Assembly (NCBI GenBank): GCA_029641185.1
Contig: JAPWGK010000015.1
Span: forward strand, 558,001-622,000
Origin: Pseudofabraea citricarpa
Taxonomy: Eukaryota > Ascomycota > Leotiomycetes > Helotiales > Dermateaceae
Length of the DNA: 64,000 nt
Direction: 5' to 3'
Of the stretch, positions 20,975 through 31,103 are shown one piece after another (the stretch's first letter is position 1; every line of letters begins with the position of its first letter). A program made the position numbers and the translations under genes. The notes under the pieces were generated by a model. The model had not been told where the DNA came from and ran no database searches. It saw only the letters and a list, made by a program, of their open reading frames with translations.

Positions 20975-22518
20975 GGATGCGCCTCAATATAAATTATGCT
21001 GGGGTTTAACGATGTTTAATGATGATTTTGGTAATGGACATTGCAATGACTTGAGCTCGTGATAAGGTTCGGCTCGGACCTTTAGTTATTCCAGCTCCGG
21101 GGTACTTCATGTCGTATTCGTATTCAGGACTCTGGGACTTAAAGACCAGGTCTGGTCAACCTTTATTGCTTCTTCAAGCCATGCATAGGCGTTAGATCAA
21201 CCTTGAAGACATTCAAATCTTACATACCAAATCACTGCCGTGCTCAAAAATCTCTAGATAATAATAATTATGAAACTGTATTTTGTTCACGTGGGTACCT
21301 ATAGTCTGTAGACAAATTTCTTTCTTTGTAAAACATTCAACGAAGAAATTGATCACAAAACAGGCATATAGATTTTCCTAAATCTTTTTCTAGTCTTTCG
21401 AATTCCAGAACATATGTATTCAAATACGAAAGGAGACTTTTCACCGCTACTGAGCTGTATCTTAGCTATTGTGATTAGGTACAGCTATGTGCTTAAAGAT
21501 TCGCCTGTTGTAGTACTGGTATGGGTTCTAGATTCGCTCGATAAGTACTTCAGGGCTATGCCATCGCCTGAAGAAAACTATTACTAGTGTCTTGCTGTAT
21601 ATACACGAGGGTCTAAGCGATGGTTACAGTGAAGATGTATTTGGTTTGACAACGAGGAAGATCACAAGGAGTACATGAGACAGTTTTGCTCCGATCTCTA
21701 AGAAGGAAAGGAGAAGAAAAGCGAGCGCTGGTACGGAGTAAAGATGATTCGAACTACCATTGAAATTTTAATGCAATTGTTACTTTTGGGGAATATGTCT
21801 TACCACATATCCCGGAATGGGAGATGGAATCAAATCAAGTCTATGTGAAGACTCCTGCTAATTAAATAGTGTATGGATAGTCAAAGTATACTTATCCCGG
21901 ATCTTGTTTTCCAGAAAATGGAGCTATGTGCCTATGGCAGTCCTATGTGATTGCTGATTACTGTAAGTCCTGGATGCTTCAACCTTAGATAAATAAAGAC
22001 AGATCGCTGCTTTTCATTCTTGCCAGGCATCACTGTACTGTTTCTACTTGACCGCAACACTTCACCGCAACTACGTTCTTGTCATAGTAAATCAGAAGTA
22101 GAACACTGTGCAAGGCGTCGACATAGTGAGTGAGTGAGTGTAATAAATTAATGGATGCATATCCGATCGGAAAACGACTATATATAGGTATCTAGAATGG
22201 GCGAGATGCATGATGTGCCCAACGATAGGTTAATTGCCGACACGGCAACACTCGTATCACTCTGATCGGCACGTCAGACCTCCAACCTCCATGATTTCAA
22301 TTTCCAGCGCATCAAACTGAGAACACATGTTGGAAATTTTCTAGAACACTATAGTGGTTCTCGGAAAGGTTCGAAAATCCCGACAACACTGGAAATTCTG
22401 TTTTGTTTTGTTCCTTTGCTTGCACGACCAAGAGTTCGCAAGGCCAATATCACAGACACTACCTCCTCCTTTAGTTCAATTTGATCCCATCACACTACAG
22501 TTCAAGATCCAAGACATA
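20975..22518. other. intergenic SAF4 / deaminase gene (divergent)
   Basis: AT-rich, 1.5 kb, with no gene recognised. A short GTGAGTGAGTGAGTG run lies near 22125-22140. An in-frame ATG at 22354 precedes the deaminase start. Confidence 0.4.
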
Positions 22519-25431
22519 ATGGCCGAAACATTCTCCTGGAATCTCTCTGGCCTTGATAGACGCCATTTCACAGCCTTTGCCAACCTACTTTCACTCCGAA
22601 ATGGCGGGCAGGTTGAGCCAGCCTCGCTGCCTCACGACCTCCTTGACCGGGAAAATCCCGAGGACGATGATGCGGACAGTATTGATACAAGCGTGCCTCA
22701 AATGATCTCAAATTCAGGTTACGAGAAGTTGAAAAAGAAATTTTTGGATTGCCTTGCGGAGTTCGCTGCGAATAAAAAAGGGGGGAGGTTTGTAGCGTGC
22801 TCGGCTATGAGGGAGGGCGAGGAAAGCGTGTCGCTTTGGATCACTCGGAACGAAGGCTTTCAGTCTACGGAAAACAATTTCTTTAACAAAATTGCAGAGC
22901 TACTGAGCAGTATCTCTTGTAATGGTGGTACTCCTTTTCTATTCTTCAACTACGTACAATAAGCAAAGCTAACCAAGTATGGCGGGACAGAAAGTCGACG
23001 ACTTGACGAGGAGCTCTGGAAACACATGCTAGCCTATCATGAGCAACGTCTCGAGAGCAGCTATATTCCAAACCTGAGGACTAGCTTCAAAGATTGGGAA
23101 AGCCATTTCAACGCTGACGATCATGAAAACATTGTCACTGCACTCCACGAACTTAGAGACCTTCGCAGGTTAACTTTTGACGTGGCCAGAAGTCAGAGCT
23201 TAATAGACAGGCACAGCGAGCTTGTAACAAAAGCGTATGAAGTACGAAGAGCCAAGACTATTGAGGAGCTACTTCAAACCTCGCCACAAAGCACTCCACA
23301 AGCCAGAAAATTATGGGAGAATATCTGTTTCCTCAGCCGGCTCCGAGTAGCCTTTGAGAAGTTTAAGAAGACTGCTCTTGAAATCCAAAGCTTCAGAAAA
23401 GTCACTATACACCTCGTGCCTCGTGAAATTACACTACAAAACTCTCCTGAAAAGGCCCTCAGCTTGAGGCAGGTATTTGAGCTTCTTAAGCTACCATTCA
23501 ACTCGTCGGCAATCAAGACCGTGGTTGGTCAATCATGGTCAATTACGAAGACCGAACAAGAGTTTGCCAAACGCCAGAAGCAGAAACTAAATATACATGC
23601 CGAGGTTCAAATGATCCTGTTCTTTAGTCGGGACGAAGAATCATTTAAAGATCTGTTTTTGTACTTTGGATGCAGTAAGCCCAGTTGCTTTATGTGTTCG
23701 CATTTCCTCCAGGCACATGGTAGATTCGGCACCAGAGGCTGCCATGGACGGGTATTCAAACCTTGGACAGTGCCTGAAGCGTCACAACTAGCACCTGGTC
23801 AGGCGAATAGGATCGCCAAAGCTGTGATGCAGTTACAGAAAGACCTCAAGAAGGAGTTAAAATCCGAGCTTAAAAAAAGCATACAGCAGGTGAAAACCTC
23901 TGTTATTGGTGGAAGTAGCGTCTTCACCGAGAGAACCGCCCAAGGGCCAGGGAGGCAGTCAGAGCTGAAGCGGAGAGTATTCAAAGCCGAGCAGGAAAGA
24001 GTTGCTGAAATGTTCAGAAGGTAAGCAACCCCAAGTTAAAATTCCTTCCCTGAAAATTTAATGCATATCTGAGAGTTAAATAGGCAGTCACTTGACGAAA
24101 CCCGCTCCGCGATTGAAAATCCTGCTACAACGAATCTACCAGGCGATGACAGCCCAATATTCGATGAATGTGACGTCTGCTCTCAAATGACATCACGACA
24201 CTGCAGTGTTTGTGGAAAGGACTCTTTCTGTAGTCAATCATGCGAAGATAAGAGATCTGGTCTCCATATCTTCGAGTGCACAAAGCGTCCTCTTACCACT
24301 GCTGATTATCTTTACCAAAGTATAGGAGCAGATGAGCTGCCTGAAGAGGAAGATGTTCTGGAGGACTTTGGCTTCAACCATTTGTCATCATTTGCAGATA
24401 AGTGCAAGCTTTTGGGCCTCTATAAAGGCCTCTATCTCTCAGACAAGATCGATGTCGAAGATGTCCACAAGTGGCGAGTCGAGGGCTCTCTTGTCACGAA
24501 CATCAAAAATCATTTCTACAAAATTCCAGAGAATCGCCGAGGGGGTTATTTTCCTTGGTTCTTGAACCACACCGATATATTTGACAGAAAAATAACAAAC
24601 AAAGAGGCAAATCAAAAGATGGCAGATACATTTTATGATGAAGCACGAACGTACTTGGATGAAGAGGACCGCCATAAGAAGCCAAATGAGTTAAAGCCCG
24701 ACGCAAAGAGAGAGGCCTACTATTTCATGGCGGAGGTTCTCCATATGGCCTCCCCAAACCCTGTTGAAGACAACTATCGTAACTTTGGGTTCTGTACTTG
24801 TAGCAATGAATGGGAAGAAAGATCGCTTGGCGGCCTTTTTCAGAGATTGCTTCTCGGCGACAAGCTCTTCTCTGACGTTCCAAGTGGAATACAATTCTGG
24901 GACATCGAGAAATTTGAGACAGCTACCTTCACAGAATTCTGGAAGGCGTACGAATCGGGATCACTTATTCAACTCATGGACTCGAAAGGTCTTGGCAAAT
25001 ACCGAACCGAATTTCCTTTTCTCGAAGGGTTTCTGTCGATTCCACCTTCTGACCCGCACATTTCTGTTTGGTCTCTGAAGCAGTTCATAGCTGCTAATAA
25101 TCCAGCAGACTTCCCGCCCCATCCTGCGGTGGAAATTGATTATGGATTTATGAACTGTCGAACCTTTGAGGAAACATGTATCCTGGTCGAAATATATCGA
25201 AGGCTACTGTCGAAGGCTAGCCCGCTAGAGCTCCATAAAGCTTGCTTGGAAGGGAAAATGTTTGAGTTTGCACAGAGATTTCATAGGATGGATGAGAATC
25301 ATAGGAAATTGATGAAAAACATATGCTATGGTATTCTCTCCACTAATAATCGACGCCCTAACTCCCTGACAATGCTAACAAGAAGCAGAAATGAATTCCC
25401 TCTGCAAATAATCGATACCCCAACTCCCTAG
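22519..25431 (+). CDS. OTT_1508-like nucleic-acid/nucleotide deaminase with C-terminal MYND-like zinc finger
   Basis: A large protein of about 927 residues. Exon 1 is 22519-22924 (end uncertain by 3 nt), exon 2 22991-24020, exon 3 24084-25431. The central region carries a cytidine-deaminase-fold signature of the fungal OTT_1508-like class: HAE at about 338-340 (NIHAEVQMILFF), then SKPSCFMC with C368 and C371, then a conserved-looking tail RFGTRGCHGRVFKPW. These residues would bind zinc and provide the catalytic Glu. A Lys-rich helix follows. At about 507-545 lies a Cys/His cluster (CDVC ... HCSVCGKDSFCSQSCEDKRSGLHIFEC) resembling MYND. The C-terminal 380 residues are unrecognised. Substrate and role are unknown; the family is thought to include DNA/RNA-directed or conflict-system deaminases. 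The ATG at 22354 would add 55 unlikely residues. Confidence 0.82.
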
Positions 25432-25572
25432 CAATACTTCACCAAAACCCAGCTTTAACGAGGATCGAATTTTATCGTATAAAACGTCGCAGAAACTAGA
25501 GTAAGTTAGCAAGATTCAAGCAAGCAAAGAATGTATCAGACATACACCGAAAATTCCACCTCCAACTAAGAC

Positions 25573-25687
25573 TGTTGGTAGTATCATATGATATAATCAC
25601 GTGATATATCATCCGACCGGACTCGGTGAATCCACTTCCACCTGTATAATATCACGATCCTTACGATCCTCCTCTTAGAATACAACA
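25573..25687. mobile_element. possible solo LTR remnant
   Basis: A 115-bp segment begins TGTTGG and ends ACAACA, so its ends form the short inverted repeat TGTTG...CAACA usual for LTRs. Inside is a palindrome with core ATCACGTGAT. I find no target-site duplication (AAGAC versus ACCAT) and no second copy in this window, so this stays tentative. Confidence 0.25.
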
Positions 25688-26042
25688 ACCATTACTAACC
25701 TGACTCAATACGCATATCCAGTGAATCGCACTGACTCTGCGTGGAGTCCTAGGTAATAACCCCTCGATCACCTTACTGCACTGGCAGTACAGGTGTATCG
25801 ACAAAGACTATAATTGCACACAGCATAGCGAGAACAAACAGTAGAACTATACACAGTATAGCGACAACAAACAGATAGAAGGGAATTTCGTATCGTGGTC
25901 TTATTTCTGATAGTCTGTGTCGGTATCCTCTCTCTTCACCATAAGGTCAAATCCAGTGGTATTCACTGGTGTGACTCGTAATGGTTATTGTAAGGTCGAT
26001 CGTTCAATTGGAAGGACTACGGAGGAATAGCTACTAAATGTA

Positions 26043-26324
26043 TTATTCATATGGATGGTGAAGTTGAATGGTTGACTCATTCGGTTGAGCAACCATAGAG
26101 CCACCGGCCTCGGAACAACTATATTCCGAGACACGTACAGCAACACGTGATACGTATTGCAACAGTCTGCTTAATGGCAGTAGTGGTTGCCGTTCAGAGT
26201 TGCTTGCCAAAGTTGCGATTTCGAGGAGGATTATCCGAGCTTGTTCAGCATGAGGATGATCTTGTACTGTTGGATTGATGCTGCTGTATGATAGAGGGGG
26301 AGTATCCGAGTTCTTGGAATCCAT
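26043..26324 (-). CDS. small hypothetical ORF (93 aa)
   Basis: A complete ORF with no recognisable motif, low complexity or signal peptide. It sits in the possibly decayed region between the deaminase gene and SPF30. It may be chance; it is listed because it is the only sizeable ORF in 2 kb. Confidence 0.2.
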   Translation of the reverse strand: MDSKNSDTPPLSYSSINPTVQDHPHAEQARIILLEIATLASNSERQPLLPLSRLLQYVSRVAVRVSEYSCSEAGGSMVAQPNESTIQLHHPYE

Positions 26325-26499
26325 TTTATAGCGTGCAGTGGTGAAAGTGTCTGTTGTACGTGCCGCTGTAGCAAAGATTAAATAGGTTGTGTGAAAAGAT
26401 TACCTAGGTAGTTGCAGAAGAGAAAGGCTCCTATAACGGAGGAGGGGCTTAAATACAGGCATTCGGCCCGGCTACCTCATCTTAATTTTCAAGTCTGTC

Positions 26500-26760
26500 A
26501 TATTCTCCTAACTCCCAGATTCCTCTCTTAATTCCAGTTCCGCTAAGTAGCGAGCTTCCCTAGCCCGTTCTAAGCCCGTTCTATCTATCCAGCCCTATAT
26601 ACTTCTTTTATAATCTTTTATTCTTCAGAAGCCTATATCTTCGTGGTTCCTAGCCCCGGTTTACTCCCATTGCCTCAGATATATAGCCCGCGTGTTATAA
26701 GATCTACTAGAACGCGTACCGTAGCTTTATACTACAGCGACGATAGTGCTAGCGATCTAG
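26500..26760. repeat. possible RIP-degraded repeat fragment
   Basis: By eye, the dinucleotide TpG is scarce and TpA is common, while CpG remains; there are many TATA and CTAG words. This is compatible with C-to-T change at CpA on both strands, as in repeat-induced point mutation. No element type can be named. Confidence 0.25.
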
Positions 26761-27518
26761 ACTGCTAGTCACCAGATAGGGGCATACTGTTGTGATAAAA
26801 GGCACTCGACCACAAGCATTCTCCATCAACAGGCAGGAAAATTGGAGACCCCATTGGAAATAGTATTGACCTGTTGTTTCGATATCTGCACATCTTCATG
26901 TAGACTTCTATGGCTAACTCGAGTGTCGTTCGGTTTTGAAGTGAGATTTTCCATACCAAATATTTGGTAGAGAGCATTCTGAACAAAGTCTCAAAAAGAA
27001 TCTCCTCACATCCTTGGGATTTAAATGGAGTGAGTCAAGATGTCGCGCAACCTTTGTCGCAATTCGTTGAAGACGTGAATGTGACAAGGCATTGGAAGAC
27101 TAATACGCCAAGCCGAGCATTGCCACGTGATATCATAGAACCTGTCAATTCTTCAGCATTAAAAGACAGAAGTCGAATTGAATTTTACGCACTCGTAAGA
27201 TATCAAAGTTTGATTCCAAGTCGAATCATACCAACCTTCTAAATTCCAGCTTTGTACTGGACTGGGCAGGTATTCCATGTTACATAAGCAGGCTGTTATC
27301 GCTCGGTGCTCGAGTACCGTAGCGCGCCCGCGATTATCTTCTGAATCGCGAAAGTCAGAACAACACTTGATCATCATCACCACCCACAATCCCCACACGG
27401 AATCGTTTTGTCCTTCGTTATCGACAACAACTTGTGAACCAAATCATCCTTAGACAAGTTTTTCAAGCTTATTACTCAACCCAAACCTAGCCAGAGACTT
27501 TCCGCTTCATAACCCACC

Positions 27519-28499
27519 ATGAGCAGCGAAATCGCCGCCTTCGAGGCTGAGGTGAAGGAGTACAAACTTCAGGTTTGTCCAATGAGTACTGGTCTTCAGA
27601 AGCTAGGCTAACATATTATCTAGCTGGAAACTGTGCAGCTAGGACTTCAGGCGGATCCGGATAGTGTAGAGCTTCAGGAATTAAAGACTGAACTCGAACA
27701 AGTCATTTCCCTCACCGAAGCTGCGATCGCAGAACTAAAGCCTTCTTCAGTACCAGTAGTTGCTCCAAAGAAAGCCGCAGAACCGCAAGTGAAAGAGAAA
27801 TGGTCTCGAGAGAATCACCCCGCATTTAAGAAAACGACAGCAGATACCCCAGTAGATGAGCCCGAAACCCCAGTCAAGTTCTCCGTGAACGATACTGTAC
27901 TTGCGAAGTGGCACTCGGGCGACAAAGGATTTTATCCTGCGAGGATTACGTCAATCACTGGCTCGTCGACAGCTCCTGTTTATATTGTTAAGTTTAAAAG
28001 TTACGACACTACAGAGACGCTGCGAGCCAAGGATATCAAGCCCATAGTCAATCCGAATAAGCGCAAAGCTGATGGAACACCAGTTGTTGCCTCTATACCG
28101 AAGCCGCCTTCCAATGCGAATGTGATATCTGCGGCTGCAGATATCAACCCAGAGCTTGCCCAGCAGAAGAAGCGTGAGCCAAGCATGGTTAGTGATGGCC
28201 CTGTTCGACCCCCCAAGCTCCCCAAGAAGATCAAGGCAAACAAGGAGTTGGAAGCTGGCAAGAACAAATGGCAGGATTTCGCGGCAAAAGGTAAATTCGG
28301 CAAAGCTGGCAAGAAAGAGAGTATGTTTCGAACCCCAGAGGGTGTTCACGGTAGAGGTAAGCTAGGTTTCAAATCTTCACGTTTACTTCCTAACATTATG
28401 GTAGTTGGCTTTACAGGCTCTGGCCAGACGATGCGGAAGGACCAAGCTCGAAGTCGACATATTTATCAAACAAACGGCGATGAAGAAGGGTTTCAGTAG
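27519..28499 (+). CDS. spf30: Tudor-domain splicing factor Spf30 (SMNDC1)
   Basis: A Tudor protein of the SMN family that binds dimethyl-arginine Sm proteins and helps tri-snRNP join the spliceosome in the nucleus. Exons are 27519-27572, 27624-28356 and 28405-28499, giving 293 residues. A helical N-terminus (about 1-60) precedes the Tudor domain at about 105-160 (DTVLAKWHSGDKGFYPARITSI, then YIVKFKSYDTTETL). After a Lys/Pro-rich linker comes the conserved tail KNKWQDFAAKGK and MFRTPEGVHGRVGFTGSGQ. For intron 2 I chose the acceptor at 28404 (GGTAG) rather than the later TACAG because it restores VGFTGSGQTMRKD, known in relatives; the later site would drop VGFT or shift the frame. Confidence 0.91.
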
Positions 28500-29863
28500 G
28501 GAATTTTGGCTAAAGCGTAGCATTCTTTTTGCAAGTATCAGGTGCCAATGCTGGAGTTTCTTTTGCGTTTAAGATCTTAACCTCCTAGTGGGTCATGGAT
28601 GCTAACATGGGTTTGTATGTAAGGTTGTCGCAAACTCTTAGAACGAGGCAAGGGAAGAGAATGAATGTATACCCAATAATCTGCATCAGATCCACTTGAG
28701 AATGATCAAGGCTAAACTTCTGAGATTTTCAATAGGGGGTACGATATCTATGCTCTACAGTCTTTAGTGCCGTACTATATTCGCCCAGAGCGCAAGATGC
28801 TTTAAAGCTTTTGTGGCAAGAGAACCTTCAGATCTGAGTCAGGGTAATCATATCCTTGGTGTTTAGGTGATTTTTAGAATGCATGTGAGCGACTTTTCCT
28901 TCTCCCTTAAATATAAAATCCAGCTGGATTACAAGGTATGTTCAACGCTGTTTTGAAAAATTAAATAGCATGCAAGCGCTAGTGAGACTAATTGTAAGTC
29001 ACTATATCATTCAACAGAACAGTATAAGAGAAATCTGCCCACAATCCCAAAGTGCTGATATCAAGGAACTGGAATGGCTGTCGAGAGCTGGACATGCATT
29101 TCTCAAATGGGAAAGTTGTCGTTTTCGAAAATATCAAGTGGAATAGTGGAGATGAGAGTCTGGAGGTAATCGCGATCCCTCTAGACAAGTACAAGGAACA
29201 CGAGAACTACGACAAATGGCTATCCGAGCTCTGTTAAAGTAGCTTCTATGACAACTCCTTGCACTTTTGCTGTCATTTATTCTTCTGTCGTTATTTTAAA
29301 TCATACTCGATTTTTCTGTGACCCTTTGGGAGCAGCCTGACATTGAAAGCACCACTATTACCTGAAATGGATTGGAATCTTTCCAATGTAAGTCTCAAAA
29401 CTGTGAAACTGCTGGATAATTGAGTGTTTGGATAATTGAGCAGCTGAAGCTGAGAAGTTTAGGAGTTACAGTTCTTGTGATCTTGAGCTTGAAACCTATC
29501 TGGTTTCTCTGCACATATAACCAACCTGGAAAGCTTCTTGGATTTGCGGATGGTTTTGAAAATCGAGCCTCGAAACAAGAGATTATGTACCTAGGTATTT
29601 AATCGAACTCGGGGCTTTGTTCATCTCCTTTGGATGACTCTCACCTTAGTATCTGCGATCTTTCCAGACCACTGCCATACGATCTGTAACCTGAAGATTA
29701 AATTCATTTGCCTTTCAGCCAGCCAGATGGATATAAGAGACTGAGTAAAGGTGTTGCAGGGAAGGTCTAATCTTGAAATATGATGCATTGCATAGTAGAG
29801 TAGTAAAACATACAAGGTCTATGATCCGATTACTAATGTACAACATTACGGTGATTCTAGCTC
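28500..29863. other. intergenic SPF30 / IND1
   Basis: Convergent 3' flanks, 1.36 kb. A 61-codon ORF at 29052-29237 looks somewhat protein-like in composition but lacks a recognisable domain; GT...AG-like signals just upstream (28935-29010) could make it the last exon of a short or decayed gene. Nothing else is seen. Confidence 0.35.
29052..29237 (+). pseudogene. orphan ORF, possible exon of a small or decayed gene
   Basis: Sixty-one codons with mixed polar and hydrophobic composition (GKVVVFENIKW, PLDKYKEHENYDKW), preceded by acceptor-like AACAG at about 29020. No matching upstream exon could be assembled, and no domain is recognised. Confidence 0.15.
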
Positions 29864-30939
29864 TCAAAATAATCCAACTTTCTTGCCTACTTCATCGGCA
29901 ATACTCATAAAAGCCTTCGCCCTCTCACTATCAGGTTCAGAAACCACGGTAGGCTTTCCTCGATCTGCATCGTCACAAATACTAGCATGTAAAGGCACGT
30001 CGCCAAGAAACTCTATCCCATGCTCTTTACAAGCATGTGTGACTCCAGAATTAGATCCGAAAATATGAGTTCCGTTATTACAGTGCGGGCAAATAAACAG
30101 AGACATATTCTGCACCATTCCAAGGATCGGAATATCCATCTTCTTGAACATGTTGATACCTTTCACAGCATCTTTCAGTGCAATATCTTGGGGCGTGGAT
30201 ACAATAACAGCGCCTTTTCGCTTGTTAGCAAATCTTGATAAAGCTGGAAGGATTGTATATACCATCAAGGACAATCTGTTGTGTAATAGTCAATTGTGAG
30301 TCGCCTGTTCCAGGTGGCAAATCCAAAACAAGAACGTCCAATCCGCCCCAATCAACCTCATGCAGAAGCTGCTGTAAAGCTTTCATAACCATAAGCCCTC
30401 TCCAAACCACAGGAGCCGCATCACCAACAAGGTATCCCATCGACATAGTCTTTACGCCATAATTCGATAGAGGGAGGAGTTGATTGTCTATTGGGGATCA
30501 GGATCGCCAATCATAATCGCAGGAGAGGTTCACCGACTTGAAGATAATCGTGGCTCGCCAGAAAGATTGAATAACGTAGGTATTGACGGCCCAAAGATAT
30601 CTGTGTCTAGAATACCGGATCTCAACCCTTTGCGGGCGAACGCAAGTGCAAGGTTGGCTGCAAAATTAGCATCTCAAATACCGCACTTTCAACTTGCACC
30701 AACCTGATATTGTAGATTTGCCAACTCCTCCTTTCGCAGACGAAACAGCTATTACCTTCTTTACATCTTTTATCTTTCGTCGTTCAGGTAAACCGCGCTG
30801 CATGCGGGGAATGCTGCCCGTCCGTGGTAGTCCCTAGCCAAAATTAAGCACAGTAATTTGAGAAGCATGATCAAGGGCGCCATACCAAAGGATTTTCATG
30901 TTGTAAGCACCTGAAGGTGGAAAATAATCGTGGCTTCAT
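29864..30939 (-). CDS. IND1: mitochondrial Fe-S assembly P-loop ATPase Ind1 (NUBPL)
   Basis: An Mrp/NBP35-type scaffold delivering 4Fe-4S clusters to respiratory complex I in mitochondria. Exons are 30939-30886, 30833-30704, 30657-30538, 30487-30263 and 30213-29864, giving 292 residues. Exon 1 is 18 codons and encodes a short basic presequence ([10 protein letters not shown]) joined to HENPL-GLPR, a family signature that fixes intron 1. The deviant P-loop is K52-GGVGKST-59; Switch motifs are [13 protein letters not shown] and [11 protein letters not shown]; the cluster-binding C218-x2-C221 is in FICPHCNN. Acceptor choice for intron 4 (after AAAAG) restores [12 protein letters not shown]. The start codon is 164 bp from that of BFR2 on the other strand. 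Retention of complex I and its factor Ind1 fits a filamentous fungus. Confidence 0.94.
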
Positions 30940-31103
30940 ATTTCATTGACGTCGAGCGCGAACCCTGGGAGCTTCGCCAGAAAGTACGTCGGGGGGCGCG
31001 GGCGCGGAGAAAAGCGGCCGCGTGCCAAGGAACTTTTTTGAGGAGCATCTTTTTTTCGATGTGAATTTCTACCGTAAACCAACCACCACTAGAACCTTGC
31101 GCA
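30940..31103. promoter_or_regulatory. bidirectional promoter IND1 / BFR2
   Basis: Only 164 bp separate the two divergent start codons. The middle (about 30985-31023) is very GC-rich, with GGGGGGCGCGGGCGCGG and GCGGCCGCG words, flanked by a T-run at 31033-31054. Confidence 0.6.

Larger units (their letters stand above)
25432..27518. other. 2.1-kb intergenic region, possibly decayed repeat
   Basis: No firm gene. A possible solo LTR lies at 25573-25687, followed by two copies of an approximately 30-bp unit (ACACAG-ATAGCGA-AACAAACAG) near 25817-25880. A 93-codon ORF on the minus strand (26043-26324) has no domain. At about 26500-26760 TpA and CpG are common but TpG is rare, suggesting RIP-affected DNA. 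A pyrimidine-rich SPF30 promoter lies at the right end. Confidence 0.35.
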
